Shown here one piece after another: positions 1 through 10,342 of a stretch of DNA of 64,000 bases. Position numbers and translations under genes: made by a program. The notes beneath the pieces are model-generated. The model was not told the origin of the DNA, made no database searches, and saw only the letters and a program-made list of their open reading frames with translations. Every line of letters begins with the position of its first letter. Position 1 is the stretch's first letter. Source of the DNA: Lingula anatina (lineage: Eukaryota > Brachiopoda > Lingulata > Lingulida > Lingulidae); contig NW_019775957.1 of assembly GCF_001039355.2 (NCBI RefSeq), positions 367,086 through 431,085 on the forward strand, given 5' to 3'.

Positions 1-90
1 TTTTATTCAAAATTTTGTGTTCAATTTTTTTTTTTTCAAAAAATTTTTTTTTTCAAAAAAAATTTTTTTTTTCAATTTTTTTTCGCTTGG
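1..90. repeat. Low-complexity T-rich tract
   Basis: Long T runs alternate with short CAA/AAA stretches in a loosely periodic pattern of about 20 bases. No coding potential is visible. It may be the edge of a longer simple-sequence array that continues outside the window, or a poorly assembled stretch. Confidence 0.7.
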
Positions 91-534
91 CCCTCCTGGG
101 ATTCCATAGAAGGCACAGGACAAACACCTTGCCCGTTAATTGACCATTTAGTCCGTTTCCATTCACAGAGAGGTTTGCAGTCAACAAGTCCATTTTAAAA
201 CATCAATCTCTCCATTCTTTGGCAAGTCAGTAGAGAAAATGAAACTGTTGACCATCTCATTAACAACATCCCAGTTCGTTATTGATTAATAGCCACTTTC
301 GTTACAGTTTACATTGGCGGAAGCAGAACAGTAAGAAGGGCGGTAGGGGCTCAGTCCTCCTATCTTGTTTTGAATGGGGACTTGGGGCAAATCCTGCATC
401 TGCGCTTAAGGACACACGAAATATCTTGTTTGTAAAAGTATGTTAATAAAACATACGTATTTGAAAGGAGAGCGATGTTCCACTTGCCTCTCCATCCATA
501 TCCTGGTTTACAAAAACGCGCCCTTAAAGATTTG

Positions 535-586
535 TTCAGTAATGCCATTTGTTCTTTATGTTCAGTAATGCCATTTGTTCTTTACG
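535..586. repeat. Two-copy 26-bp tandem duplication
   Basis: Units 535-560 and 561-586 both read TTCAGTAATGCC followed by ATTTGTTCTTTA, and differ only in one base near the end of the unit. This is a recent local slippage or duplication in non-coding sequence. Confidence 0.85.
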
Positions 587-1212
587 TGTGGATTAACTCC
601 CCCCTCCCCCCAAAAAAAATTACAATAAACGTGTGGTAAATATATTTTTCAGAACAAAACACGTCAACAAAATTGGCAATTGAAGCACCTGAAGCACGTC
701 TAAATTAATGCACTTTTAGACCGATTCCCAAAAGTGTAATGATGGAATGATTCAGCAGGTACTTAGTTTGGCCATAATGTCGCTCTCTGCCAATTTAAAT
801 GGATATGTTAACTAAGGGACATTTTCGTAACAACAAGTTGCAATTGTTTACAATCAATGTAACTAATAGATCTGGTCGACACAAGTGACGCCACTAATGG
901 TTTGTTTTAAAATAAATATTTATATGCCACTTAAATCGAAATGGATAACGTTTTAACAAACAATTATACAAACTTATCGCCACCAATAGGGTTTTATTCA
1001 GGAAATTTCTGTCAGTTAATGCATCAAGTATTGATCAGTTTCTTAATAATCGGTTATGTAGGCTACTCATAAATGACGATAGCTAAGTACGGTTTATAGC
1101 AACAGGTAAGGCAGGTGTGTCAAAACAAGGCTGCAAGGATGTGCTCGTTGGTGGTTAACGGCTGTATTCAATGTGCCCCATACATGCCCGCTATACACGA
1201 GCAACGACGAGA
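587..1212. other. Intergenic, downstream of the protease gene
   Basis: No coding exon is visible. Read on the minus strand this is the 3' flank of the protease. An AATAAA on the minus strand (plus-strand TTTATT at about 994-999), roughly 215 bases after the stop codon, is a plausible polyadenylation signal. Confidence 0.5.
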
Positions 1213-1374
1213 TCAGTTTCTAGACATTACTGCCCAGATCCACGTCAGGTAGTCTGAAACACGAGTGTATACGCCTGGTTTATCTGCCTGACCGCAGCCA
1301 CTCCCCCAACTGGCCACTCCGGCTACTGTCCACACACCACGTACATGGCACTGTAGTGGTCCGCCAGAATCACC
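1213..1374 (-). CDS. Protease exon 12: catalytic Ser and C-terminus
   Basis: It opens with GDSGGP (Ser853). Then come ASWGSGCG, the substrate-binding strand and the Cys220-equivalent, and DKPGVYTRV, the C-terminal helix lead. The domain ends normally at VMSRN followed by TGA at 1215-1213, so the catalytic domain is intact. Confidence 0.9.
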   Translation of the reverse strand, partial: GDSGGPLQCHVRGVWTVAGVASWGSGCGQADKPGVYTRVSDYLTWIWAVMSRN

Positions 1375-4300
1375 CTGAAAAAGAAACCATGTAGTATCAA
1401 AGTCAAGAAAAAAAAGTAAAGCTACACAGGCTTTGTATTTTTTTTTTAATTTCAAAAAGGCAATATCAGATTTCAAATGAATTACAGACTACTAAAGACC
1501 AAACGGTTGTTCATCAAATCTCCGAGTGTTTCCACTGACATCACTGAGCATGCCAAGATATTTTCTCTATAAATATATCTCTATATCTGAAAACAGAAAC
1601 GTCACATTGATAACTGCAATTTTTCATCAAATGACTTAAAATCTAACAGTATGTTATCTAGATATTACTGAACAAGCATCCTTTCCACCATTTTGAAGAT
1701 CTCCTGCACAGAACATACTGTCTTTTATGGCATTGCCATAAATAGTATTCTCGCGACACATGCCCGTTGTCAGGACAGGCAGCGCTACTTCCTGCAGCAC
1801 TGTGCTTCCGGTGGTTTGTCCAGCTGTAGAAAAAATAATAAAAAGAGGAACAGGTGGTATATTTTTAATTATATTTCTGCGTTATTTTAAATGTAATATA
1901 CCTTGTACTCATTTAGTACTTTCCCTTTGAAGTGTCCGTTTTCGCACATGGGTAAGGCTTAAGGTTCAAATAGAAAATTAAACAGAGTAAATAAATGAAA
2001 ATAAAAAGATAAAATAAAAATATTTCAAAATGCCACCCTACCTTTTCCAGCTCCCCACCCTACCATAACACACGCCTGTCCATCAACTACCAAATCTTCT
2101 GCTTCTGGCAAACAAATGGCAGTCGCTCCACTTTTGGCCTGGACAAGTTTTATGAGTGCCAAATCGTGTTCCATTGTTTTATTATGATACCTCGGGTGCT
2201 TGATTATTTTCGATATCTCCATCAATTGTGAAACACCGCTATTGCTATTGACATTATCCATTACATGTGACCCAATATGGATTTTTCGCTGATCTGAAGT
2301 TGCACTGTAAAATACGTAATCGAATACTAATGACATAGCTATTGGACGTAAGGTGAGTGATTGAATAACTGACAACTTCATATCTTTTGAGTGGAAAAGT
2401 TATGAAGCAATCCTTTTATGTTTGTGGTCGTAATTTAAGTTGATAAGAACCTAACAAAAATGTTTTAGATAGAAAAACCAGCAAGAACTCAAAACAGACC
2501 AGACGGAAATGTAAGAAATGTTTCCATTCAAAATATCATATTTTAATGGCGAACTTTACTTTGGATAAATATTGAAGGGTTTTTCAACCCTATTTTGTTA
2601 TCTGAAAGACAGACATGAAAGAACTGTCGATGACTTAATATTCTCAGAACTTAAAGACGCACGTTTGGACACAATGAGCACTGGTCAGCACCCATGAAGG
2701 TGAAATAAGAGCTGCCCCACACAGCAGGCGACCCGAGAGGTCCACGATTCCGGCAACCCAGGGCCACGCTGTCGGCGACTTGACTGGAACACCGCCAAGG
2801 ACTCTGGGTGTGGCTTCAATGTCTTCGATCGATTTAATACCACAGTCAGCTGAAACAAAACGGGATCTGAACTATTTAAGCTTCTAGACCCAAGGTGAAT
2901 ACAGCGTAGAAAATTGTATGAAGCTGCACAGCGCCCATGTAGCTAAAGGGAGAGAAATCATTTATACGTAGCAATCCCATAAAAACACTTACATGCAACG
3001 CGTAGACTTGGACCCATCATACATATACGATAAGCCTAAGGCTAAATAAGTTTTAGTTAATTAAGTCAATCTTACATGGAGAGCACAATTTATTAAACAT
3101 TGAAACACCCACTCACGTGCACAAAATCTCGTGTTCTCGTCTCCACCATCACGACAGTCTCTGTTCCCGTCACAAAGTTTACGAGAAGGCAGACATTCAC
3201 CGCTGCCACATTCAAAATATTCCTCTTCATTTGCGCACTCTGAAACGTATATTTACAGGCGATATTGTTACACTCTTTGGACAGACAGCAAGAACTGTAA
3301 GAAGTTAAAACCAATAATTTTAAAGCAAATATTATCAAAAAAGAAACGCATATCAATTATTTTCATTCGGGATATAAATTTCAATGCATGAAAAAGTAAG
3401 TCGTCATTTTATTAGTGTTGCATTTCATTTAACTCACCTGTGAAGATATACTTAGTCGAAAACCCGTATTTGTTTGTAAATGCATCCGTCTGAAACACAA
3501 CCTTAGCTCTTCTCTGAGGTACAATGATGAAGGTCGGGCTCGGTCGGTATGACCCACAATACTGTGCAAGCGTTCTGTACTCCTCTCGGTCTAGCACCTT
3601 AATGGTCAGGCTATCGTAATTGCAAGTTGGGTGGAATTCAATGGATAGCGTTTCTATTTCAAACCTTATAACCTATAACAAAGGATTTTAATGAAAAACT
3701 TTTATATCAATGCTATTTTCTTCGCAAACTTCAAGTCATTTACAAAATGGAATATTGAGTAGAAAATAGGAAGTGGATTTATTCCGTTTTAAAAGCAATT
3801 ACCAACAATATCTGAACAACTAACAGTGCGTTTCTGAGGATATCAAACGCCATAAATCTACAAAGCATTATAAAAGCAACGATGGTTTGATCATGATGAA
3901 ATAAAAGCATTATAATTATTACTATTTTAAAGACGTGTAGACGTTTTACTTACCTTGCCTTCAGGAGCCGTCAAATCCCATTCACAGAATACATTGCTAT
4001 CATACTGATGGGGATAGTTTGGAGACCTGATAAACCCGGAAACTGAGTCCACTTGTGTAAGGGAAGGTCGGCAATGACGAGCAGCATCAAGCTCTTCGCT
4101 CTCTTTCTGTGAACCTTCAGGGTGTTGATTGTACTTTATAGAAGGTACACGTGTACCAATTATTTCTCTAGTGGTCTGCGTTGCAGTTGTAAATAAAGAC
4201 GTCTGTGAAACGATGTTGATGCCTGAAGATGTCGAGTACTGTTGACTTTTCATCGAAATTTTCTCTGGCTTCAAGGTCGTTGGGGTAATAACTAAGGTAG

Positions 4301-4730
4301 AATGCGGTACGTGATTGAATTCTTTGACCAATTTGGATATTTTTGCTTGCTTTTCAGATTTAACGGTTTGTGCCAGCTTCGCTTTCGTGTAAAACGGGAC
4401 AGAAGTCGTCAAAGCCGTAGCAAATTCAGGTTGATGCGAAATGACACGCTGTTTCGTAACTGAGCCTGGGTCCATTTTTGTTTTAACAGGTATTGTTTTG
4501 GTAATTGCTGACGTCTTCTTTGGCACTGATACAGGACTTGTAAAAGTCTGGGCAGGTGGAGCCCCGGTGGATTTGCCTTTAGTTACTTGAGTCAAGATGT
4601 TTTTTCCTTTCCCTGCCACGATTATGATTCCAGCTGGTTCGTAATGTTTTTCCAATAGTTTAATATTATCCTCTGTAAACAGAATTGAATGATAAAGTAA
4701 AATGTATGATCATAATGAAATTTACTCTCT

Positions 4731-4772
<42 letters not shown>

Positions 4773-7085
4773 ACACACAGACACACAACATTTGTCAAAA
4801 AACGTTGTTCCTTGCCCCACCCCCAATTCCATGTGGATATTTTCACCGCTAGTTTGTATTTATGAACCATTAATCATGTTAACCATGTATCTTGAATAAA
4901 AAGCACTGTTAAAAAAATTACACTTGTGAGGCGATCATCTGTAAATAAAAGCACATGGGGTTGGGACAACCTTTTTGACCAATGTTGTATTTTTCTACAC
5001 TCTTGAATTTTGGGGATCTTCAGTTGGGTAGAGTTCCAGACCAACCTCGTACTAGTTCAGATCATAGAAGTAGAGAAAGTGTTCAGATCAAGTCCGAACA
5101 TGAATTGTGGTCTGGTTTTGATGCATAAACTTACCACTTTCAAATCTCCAAAACTTGAATCGGAAGCCCGTTCCAGTAGTGGTATTGTCACTTATGAATC
5201 TCACACACAATGCATTCCCAGTGGAATTGAAGCGGAGAGGTTGGGCGTGGTAACCGCAGGATTTCTCAATTATGGCATAAGACGGATCACTACCGTCATA
5301 TATCGTCATATGATCCTTGACACACTTCTCGGTATATTCTACATTGAAATTCAAAGATGTAAGCTGGAAAACCTAGAAAATGTACATTTGGATAATTTAG
5401 AAATATAAAACCAAAGCAGATTAACAAACAAGAAATTTGAATTTGCAACAGAAAGAAATGGTTACAATAGGACCGACACTTTATTTTTAGGCCCTCTTTA
5501 AACAATACATTGTTCATTTCATTTCTAGGAAATAATAAAATGCTTAAAACAAAAGGTAAATCGAAGAAGTATCTAAATAAAATGCCAATGTTTTATTGTA
5601 AACCATTTATTTTATTCTTTGAACGTTGAAGCTCTTTCATAAAACTCAACGTTCATGTCTCTGATAATAACAATATGACTACTTACAGTGCCAGGTGGTC
5701 CCAAAAGCCTCCATTCACAGACTTGGTTATAGCCGTAGTAATTCCGGCCGGGGAAATTCGAGGAAAAAATTCCGCTCGAGAAGGTTTGAAAAATAAGGGG
5801 AGTTCCATCACACGGATCACCATCGATGTCATCTACAATCATGGGATAGCATTCTCATTAATCTTTTAAAATGTTTCCCTAAATCTCAATTTCTGGGTTC
5901 CAAATCTTTTGTGAAACTAGTAATTTCTACCAATAGATGACAACGATAACCTAAGATTTAAAAAAAATGCAAAATGAAAGAAAATGAAGTGATGGAAAAA
6001 TGTTTATAATTAACGAATTACCTCTTTTTGCTGGATCAAATGGCACATAAAACCCTTTAAACCCTTTGCCTTGCGTAAAAGCATCAGATTCAAAAATCAC
6101 TCTAACGTTATTGTGTATAGACAGAATAGGAGACTCCGCAACGCCGTCAGTTCCACACAATTGCTTTAAAACACGACCGCCGGGCCCACCATCTAGCAAC
6201 GTCACATGATCATAGATGCAGGCGACAGACTCCTCCAATTCAAATTCTTGAAATGTTATTTCTACAATCTGAAATATAATATCAAAATTGTCCCTTAACA
6301 GTGATAACACATATCTGAACTGCAACGTCAGTAGTTCAGTTTTGGGACCAATTGTCTTATCATATATCCACAAGGGTCCTTGGGTCTCTTACTTGGTGCT
6401 ATTAACTATGACGTCATATTCAAAGAGAAATCATAATCAGAAATCGAAAATAGAAAAAAAGTAATTAAACGAAACCATATATCTAAATTTTCAGATAAAA
6501 TGATCGTTTTAACAAATCAAACATTCAAAAACAACTGGGAATAATTCAGATATTACCATGCCGGTGGCAACTTGAATGTCCCACTCACATCTCACATTTT
6601 TTGGATAAATACCGTGTTCAGTACGTGGTGACATAAAGACTCCCTTCACACCACTGAGTCTTTCTGGCCGAAGTGCAGAATTACAAGCCCTGGGAAGAGA
6701 CTGGTCTGAAATATGCATTCCAAACAGTGTAAAAACCACTGAGCAATATGCTGGACTGTATACTGTACGGTTTTTGAAAAACCAACATCTAGTCCAATCG
6801 AACCAGCCCCGTTTTGCAGAAAACTCAAAGCCTGTTACGTAAAACTTTTATTTAGACTTTTATTTACAAGCTTAAATAATCTAGTTGGTCTTCACTATTG
6901 TGAAGACAAAAACCTGTGTGGTGGTCAGTTTTCGTCCACAAACCTTTCCATTTTGTATAAAAAGTTATAAAAGAAAATAACTTGCGCTCAAACTTACCGG
7001 ACACGGGTAGGCCATATACGAAAGGCAGTATAGTAAACCGAACCCAAAGAAATGAAAATACGACGACCAATGTCCCTGGTGCCAT
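1213..7085 (-). CDS. Secreted CUB-CUB-CUB-LDLa-trypsin mosaic serine protease (12 exons)
   Basis: The coding exons in order are 7085-6998, 6705-6557, 6268-6022, 5832-5687, 5372-5135, 4672-3954, 3672-3438, 3239-3117, 2849-2663, 2304-2042, 1823-1669 and 1374-1213. They sum to 2,712 nt (903 residues plus TGA), and every junction is GT-AG with matching phase. The layout is signal peptide (1 to about 25), CUB1 (about 37-160), CUB2 (about 168-289), Ser/Thr/Lys-rich linker (about 290-489), CUB3 (490-607), LDLa (608-648) and peptidase S1 (from 665). The activation bond is R664-V665 (RVLGG). The triad is His707 (TSAHC), Asp758 (HDLALI) and Ser853 (GDSGGP). Asp847 at the S1 pocket base predicts cleavage after Arg or Lys. 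A Cys just before the activation site (DCG) and one in AICLP would tether the processed chains. CUB and LDLa modules usually bind protein ligands and calcium, so an extracellular, ligand-targeted protease is inferred. The modules resemble matriptase and ovochymase relatives, but there is no transmembrane segment and I cannot assign an orthologue. Confidence 0.9.
1669..1823 (-). CDS. Protease exon 11: S1 pocket region
   Basis: It encodes residues 799-850: the GMC and FCAG disulfide block, ending KDACS. Asp847 is the primary specificity residue of trypsin-like enzymes. The following Ser850 replaces the commoner Gln before GDSGG. The donor is GTAATA and the junction is phase 0. Confidence 0.85.
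2042..2304 (-). CDS. Protease exon 10: catalytic Asp
   Basis: It encodes residues 711-799. HDLALIKL carries Asp758 of the triad, AICLP carries the Cys that pairs with the propeptide, and QACVMVGWG is the next conserved S1 block. It ends in phase 1. Confidence 0.9.
2663..2849 (-). CDS. Protease exon 9: activation site and catalytic His
   Basis: It encodes residues 649-711. The DCG cysteine, activation bond R664-V665 (RVLGG) and the TSAHCV motif with His707 are all here. The donor is GTGCGT, weaker than the others in this gene, but it gives the correct phase 2 junction into exon 10. Confidence 0.9.
3117..3239 (-). CDS. Protease exon 8: LDL-receptor class A module
   Basis: One phase 1-1 exon carries a complete 41-residue LDLa repeat (608-648). 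It has six cysteines and the calcium cage [13 protein letters not shown]. Phase 1-1 single-exon LDLa modules are the usual shuffled form. It lies directly before the catalytic domain, as in matriptase-like and enteropeptidase-like proteases. Confidence 0.9.
3438..3672 (-). CDS. Protease exon 7: CUB3, second half
   Basis: It encodes residues 530-608. [13 protein letters not shown] and FQTDAF reproduce the CUB calcium-site and disulfide pattern, with T replacing S in the late acidic motif. It ends in phase 1 at a GTGAGT donor. Confidence 0.85.
3954..4672 (-). CDS. Protease exon 6: Ser/Thr/Lys-rich linker plus CUB3, first half
   Basis: This 719-nt exon is by far the longest of the gene. Residues about 290-489 have no recognisable fold and almost no Cys, and are rich in Thr, Ser, Lys and Pro, consistent with an extended, possibly O-glycosylated stalk. 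CUB3 starts at Cys490 and continues with [11 protein letters not shown] and FCEWDL. The high Lys content means the stalk could itself be cleaved by trypsin-like proteases, which is inference. It ends in phase 0 at EGK. Confidence 0.85.
4734..4787. repeat. (CA)n microsatellite in a protease intron
   Basis: It is a CA run with a few CAGACA interruptions, lying in the intron between protease exons 5 and 6 and preceded by a short CT run. It is not in coding sequence. Confidence 0.95.
5135..5372 (-). CDS. Protease exon 5: CUB2, second half
   Basis: It encodes residues 211-290, with a [11 protein letters not shown] core, a second Cys pair (SCGYH and ALCVRF) and an ISD motif near the end of the domain. 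An Asn-Ser-Thr and an Asn-Thr-Thr are candidate N-glycosylation sites. The exon ends in phase 1. Confidence 0.85.
5687..5832 (-). CDS. Protease exon 4: CUB2, first half
   Basis: It encodes residues 162-210. It starts with an acidic stretch ([10 protein letters not shown]), followed by the [19 protein letters not shown] segment typical of the early CUB strands. It ends in phase 0 after GPPGT. Confidence 0.85.
6022..6268 (-). CDS. Protease exon 3: CUB1, second half
   Basis: It encodes residues 80-162. The stretch has a Cys-x-Tyr-Asp motif (ACIYDHV), a Cys in KQLCG, and an F-x-S-D motif (FESDAF). The acidic YD and SD positions are those used for calcium and ligand contacts in calcium-binding CUB domains. 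The exon ends in phase 1. Confidence 0.85.
6557..6705 (-). CDS. Protease exon 2: CUB1, first half
   Basis: It encodes residues 30-79. A Cys near the start (RACNS) and a Cys-Glu-Trp (RCEWDI) after a YPKN turn match the first disulfide pair of a CUB domain. The exon ends in phase 0. The same mid-domain split is seen in CUB2 and CUB3, which suggests the three domains arose by duplication of a two-exon unit. Confidence 0.85.
6998..7085 (-). CDS. Protease exon 1: signal peptide
   Basis: The start is the ATG at 7085-7083. It is followed by a hydrophobic segment, roughly residues 5-24, rich in Val, Phe and Leu, which fits a secretory signal peptide. The exon ends in phase 1 at a GTAAGT donor. A TATA box sits about 145 bases upstream and I see no better start codon between them. 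Confidence 0.85.
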
Positions 7086-7227
7086 TTCAACAGCCCGGTC
7101 TAGGATGGTAGTTGAACAGTAAACGGTGTCGGTGGAAGGACAAATGACTCTATACGTGAGCAGTTGTTACCAATGCATTGCGGTAGTTGGTACTGGGACA
7201 GAATTGCGTTTTTTTTCCGATACCGCA

Positions 7228-7233
7228 TTTATA
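7228..7233 (-). promoter_or_regulatory. TATA box of the protease gene
   Basis: The minus strand reads CTCTATAAATGCGG here, about 145 bases upstream of the start ATG. That would place a transcription start near 7,200 and a 5' UTR of roughly 115 bases. Position and orientation fit, but it is a single motif. Confidence 0.5.
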
Positions 7234-10200
7234 GAGTAAAAATAAGACCAAAATAAAGATGTAGGAAAAGCTATTACTCAAGAAGTAAAGACGCTTTTCT
7301 TGAAAGTTAAATTTCTCCCCGTTTTCACTTTTTTAAGGAGAGATGGGTGCCGTAAAAGTGACCTACGTACCATCAATCAAATCCTGCATTTGATATTTAA
7401 ATGGAACAGTACTTTGCTATAAGAAGATTTTCTTTTTAAAAGCGCCTGAACCAACATAAGTTCTTAGTAACTAAGATGCGAACGCAATATTGTTTTGAAG
7501 CAATTTCATTAAACTATAAATCTGTGGACCTCGTGGAGGTAAAACTCGCTGGGATGTGTAGACGTGAGCTGACACAAGAGAGAGAGAGGGGGGGTGGGCT
7601 TTAGGTTCTTGTCATCTTAACTTTGAATACAAGGTGGCCTAAATAGCAGAAGGTGAAAGGAAAATTATGAAGAGATATTTAATTATTTATTTAGGTCATT
7701 AATATGCGACGTGGGGACCACAGTGAGACTGCCCAGGACCGATGAGTGTGGTGAGCATGGGCACATAACCTTCCCACTAGCTGATAGAATAACTGAAATG
7801 GAATAGATGAATTTTTTTTTTCTAAATGAAAATATCACAAAAAAACATTCAAATGTAACAAAAGGTCTAAAAAAGTATTTCATCAGCTGTGTGATATATT
7901 CACTTACTATGGTTTACATAATTTTGGATTGCAAATAATTGATCTTAGCTGTTGTTTTAAAGATACTATCATAAAAACACAAGGATTGATACTGAAATCA
8001 AAGAGTGGCATTAACTACCCACATAAGCTATATATACTACAACTGGCGACAGCTCATTCGCTCAGATACACGCAGTCTTTTACGCAGCGTGTGGTTGGTA
8101 AAAATCTCGTCGCTTTTGAAAATATGTAATTATGCATATCAGTATAATATTTTTGATATTATCCTCCTTCACGCTGAATGAAAATATAGGAAAAAGATAC
8201 GAGTACTCCACAAATGGTACAATATATTTCACCTTGCTGCTAGAAGATGGCGCACCTGAACAAAGATTTGGTAGCAGCGTTCAGTGGTCAACGGTACATA
8301 TAACCGATCGTGTATTTAGCACATAGCACAAGAGAGTTAAAACTGTAGGAGTGGTGTGGGGATATAGTGGTGATACCGTGTACTCCTTGATTCTGGACCA
8401 TTTTGGAGCATTTGAACTATCTCTACGAATGTGAGTCTAAAAATGGGCCTGAAGCATATCAATATAATTTTGATGCATTCTTAAAACGCAATACACTTTT
8501 GTTTGCACAGCAAACGGATACCGCGAAAATGAAAAAAGGAATATATACCAGATGGGCAGTCTTGAAACTATTGATTGCCGACCAGCTTGTTTCTAAATAA
8601 TTACGACAGCTTCTTTTCTTATGACCGGTTTTTACACATGGTGTCTGACACTTCCTTTTTAATTTATCTAATGTACCAAGAATCATATTTAACACCCTTG
8701 AAATCTATTGTTCTAAAATCAACTTTTTTATTTCACCTTGTGCATGTGAAAAAAATCTAGGCTCCCTGACTATATTAAAGATGGTGTATTCGCACATTTA
8801 CAAATTTTTATTTAATTTCATCATACCTAACTATTTCCTTGCGAATCCAACCTTTTTTCTTTGCCTTGTCGATTGAAATTCTTCGGGGAACTGATAAACC
8901 GGTAGTTAACAATTCTTCAATCTCCACCACAATAATCTCACTACGATTTCTTTTTGTTTCCTATTGAAATCAAAGATGTAAGCAAGTAAAAGAACAGGAC
9001 GATCTCACCACGCTTTGCAGCCCTGGGATTCATTAGTTAATGCCCTGCAGCAATAATTAACCATAATTCACGCATCTCTGCGTAACAAGTTTATTGAAGC
9101 TTCGTTAGTTTAATAACTTCTATACGTCTGTGGAAGTTGCATGAACTGTGTGCAGGCAATCCCCAGGTTAACAGTGACATATTTACTTAGATAAATAGTC
9201 TACCGCCTCGTCTGCATTATGTGCTCATCAGCATCGTAGATCAGCTCTGCTATCGTGTAGGCTGTAGCTTCCGAGTCACCCTCTCGAGATTTCTGTAGTA
9301 TTGCTGATATACTATGAATATAGACAGAAACGATCATTACGATATGGGATATATAGTATAAAAATACAGAATGTTGCAAGGACAGGGGCCGTTTGGGAAT
9401 AAGCAGGCGTGACAACAATTGGGTGTGGAAAAAATGCTAAAAATTGAATCATAATGACCAACATTGGGGAACTAATTTTGCGCCCTATCCGCATGAAAAA
9501 TTTAGACAAAAAAAATTCGTGAAAAAAATCCCGAGTTTAAAAATTCTGTTATCTACGGGTTTATGCTTTCAGTGTAATTTCCATAGGGGACTTGGATTGT
9601 GACCTTTGTTGAACCTTACTAAACATCTGCATGATGCCTCTTGAAGACTGCTTCCATCCAGAGATGCACTTGGTGCTCTTGACGCCAGAGGCAAGAGCAG
9701 CAGCGTGCCTCTCATACTACGGACAAGGGCGACTTAGCTGAGATCGCTATAATTACCTTGGAGATCTGCAGCAAATCAATTCCGCTACTCAAATCGCACT
9801 CGAATGGTCAACGACATGGAAAACAACATTAAACTGGTCTGATTTTAATCCGCCGAAAATTGAGGGTCTTTCCCAGTAAATTATAGACCGGCGTTTGGCC
9901 ATAGTGTCCATAGGACGCTCTCTCGGAAGCGACAGTGGTGGCGTTACGCGGGAATTTTCTACTTGAAATGACCAGGCGTTATAGCTCACTCGACCAAGAT
10001 GAAAAAATTGTTTTCTTCGAATCAGCCGTAAGAGAATGGCGTGAAAACTCGCCATGTGATTGTGCTTGATTGGTAAACTTCTACTCGGGTGCAGAATCCG
10101 TGAAAATAAATGAGATACATGCGGCTATCTTACTTGAAAACAAAGAGAAGTCACCTGTCTAGTAGCAAATGACACAATCATGATTATTATTAATTTTTCT

Positions 10201-10301
10201 CAAAGGTTAAATTTGTTAAAACATGTAAAAATGATAACAAAGGGGTTAATAAGTGTATATTTGACCAGTACAAGGTAATTTAAGAAAGATGTCGCTAATA
10301 A

Positions 10302-10342
10302 ATATGTATGTATGTATTTTTTTTTTTTTTTGGGGGGGGGGG
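10302..10342. repeat. TATG repeat with T and G homopolymers
   Basis: A short TATG/TGTA tetranucleotide run passes into about 15 T and then about 11 G. These tracts are prone to length error in sequencing. Confidence 0.85.

Noticed and set aside
1693-1890. Plus-strand open frame over protease exon 11
   Set aside because: Antisense shadow of a real coding exon.
3093-3391. Three overlapping open frames over the LDLa exon
   Set aside because: They are shadow frames of the LDLa-coding exon on the minus strand. Only the frame with six cysteines and the CDGNRDC motif fits the gene model.
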